This document shows, in pieces, positions 63,852-64,000 of a stretch of DNA of 64,000 nt (position 1 is the first letter of the stretch; each line of letters opens with the position of its first letter). The stretch is from WJKR01 sp964556395 (GTDB lineage: Archaea; Nanobdellota; Nanobdellia; Woesearchaeales; WJKR01), in contig CAZKVR010000003.1 in the NCBI GenBank assembly GCA_964556395.1, positions 1-64,000 on the forward strand. The letters are read 5' to 3'. The position numbers and the translations under genes were made by a program. Below the pieces are notes generated by a model that was not told where the DNA came from, made no database searches, and saw nothing but the letters and a program-made list of their open reading frames with translations.

Positions 63852-64000
63852 TCAGCGCCTCCGCCTCTTGAACAGTCGTCCGAGGAAGTATCCGGCCACG
63901 AGGGCTCCGCCGACGCTGATGAAGGGGTGTTTCCTGATGAACTCCTCAGCGGTCTCCTTGCGCTCGACGGCGCTCTCCCAGGAGTCCTTGTTGTCGTCCT
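63852..64000 (-). CDS. YqjD/ElaB-like protein, C-terminal part (runs off the window)
   Basis: The last 48 residues are visible: ...KETAEEFIRKHPFISVGGAL, then VAGYFLGRLFKRRRR. The H-P-F-x-S-V-G-x-A-L-x-x-G-x-x-L-G pattern and the basic end are typical of DUF883 (YqjD/ElaB), a membrane-anchored family that in E. coli binds ribosomes in stationary phase. The start lies beyond base 64000. Confidence 0.65.
   Translation of the reverse strand, partial: DDNKDSWESAVERKETAEEFIRKHPFISVGGALVAGYFLGRLFKRRRR

Noticed and set aside
1..64000. CRISPR array, rRNA operon, prophage
   Set aside because: No regularly spaced direct repeats, no rRNA sequence and no phage structural genes were seen. The only mobile element is the insertion sequence at the left edge.

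Overview
The window is a GC-rich stretch of an archaeal chromosome, probably from the DPANN radiation (Nanoarchaeota/Woesearchaeota-like). The archaeal call is firm. It rests on TFB, RpoF, the thermosome, a short histone-fold protein, archaeal Elp3, SepF, eukaryote-type ribosomal proteins (eS1, eS19, eL15, eL21, eL31, eL39, an eL41-like peptide), SRP54, Pth2, intron-containing tRNAs, and TATA-box promoters placed so that most genes would be leaderless. The DPANN placement is inference from gene content and cannot be confirmed here.

Layout. 1-970 holds an IS481-like insertion sequence just upstream of elp3. 1-16 kb carries housekeeping genes: elp3, sepF, tRNA-Ala, gltX, a histone-like protein, a proline/glutamine-rich coiled-coil protein, the thermosome, cmk, a ThiF-like protein, a DHH phosphoesterase, ppdK and a cation/proton antiporter. 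15.7-19.4 kb is a tRNA-rich part (Leu, Thr, Gly, Ile, Glu), with a nucleotide-sugar dehydrogenase and a secreted protein. 19.4-27.6 kb is dominated by translation and DNA topology: eL41-like, eS1, a stump of dph2, topA, L11, L21e-rpoF-DUF655, L15e and the S19e-L39e-L31e operon, which contains a 100-N assembly gap inside a repeat. 27.6-38.5 kb is an envelope and proteostasis region: thioredoxin, a bacterial-type Lgt, tpiA, a four-gene surface operon with a lipobox lipoprotein, a DUF1704 peptidase, a MoxR/VWA pair, a dolichol-kinase-like protein and two pilins. 38.6-51.7 kb holds ileS, a PrmC/Mtq2-like methyltransferase, a COG2112 kinase, ogt, tfb, an MnmC-like methyltransferase, tRNA-Arg, a lysS-retropepsin-rimK operon, pth2 and a PhoU-like regulator. 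51.8-64 kb holds a 39-residue ORF, an orphan gyrB, srp54-PHP, small phosphohydrolases, an FKBP, a possible CARF-like protein, an RsmC-like methyltransferase, a pair of diverged membrane paralogues, alaS and a YqjD/YqjE-like pair.

Promoters follow a clear rule. For most metabolic and regulatory genes the start codon lies about 24-28 bases after the TATA box, which implies leaderless transcripts. Many strongly expressed genes (ribosomal proteins, histone, thermosome, ppdK, gyrB, pilins) instead have 20-75 base leaders with Shine-Dalgarno motifs, several with hairpins.

Points most worth a second look: a 19-nt intron in the D-loop of tRNA-Thr inside a perfect bulge-helix-bulge; tRNA-Ile with a UAU anticodon; a bacterial Lgt together with a candidate lipoprotein substrate; a dph2 stump; a dolichol-kinase gene with no standard start codon; the surface operon; the lysS-retropepsin-RimK operon; and a leader hairpin overlapping the ppdK ribosome-binding site. 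No CRISPR array, rRNA or prophage was seen.
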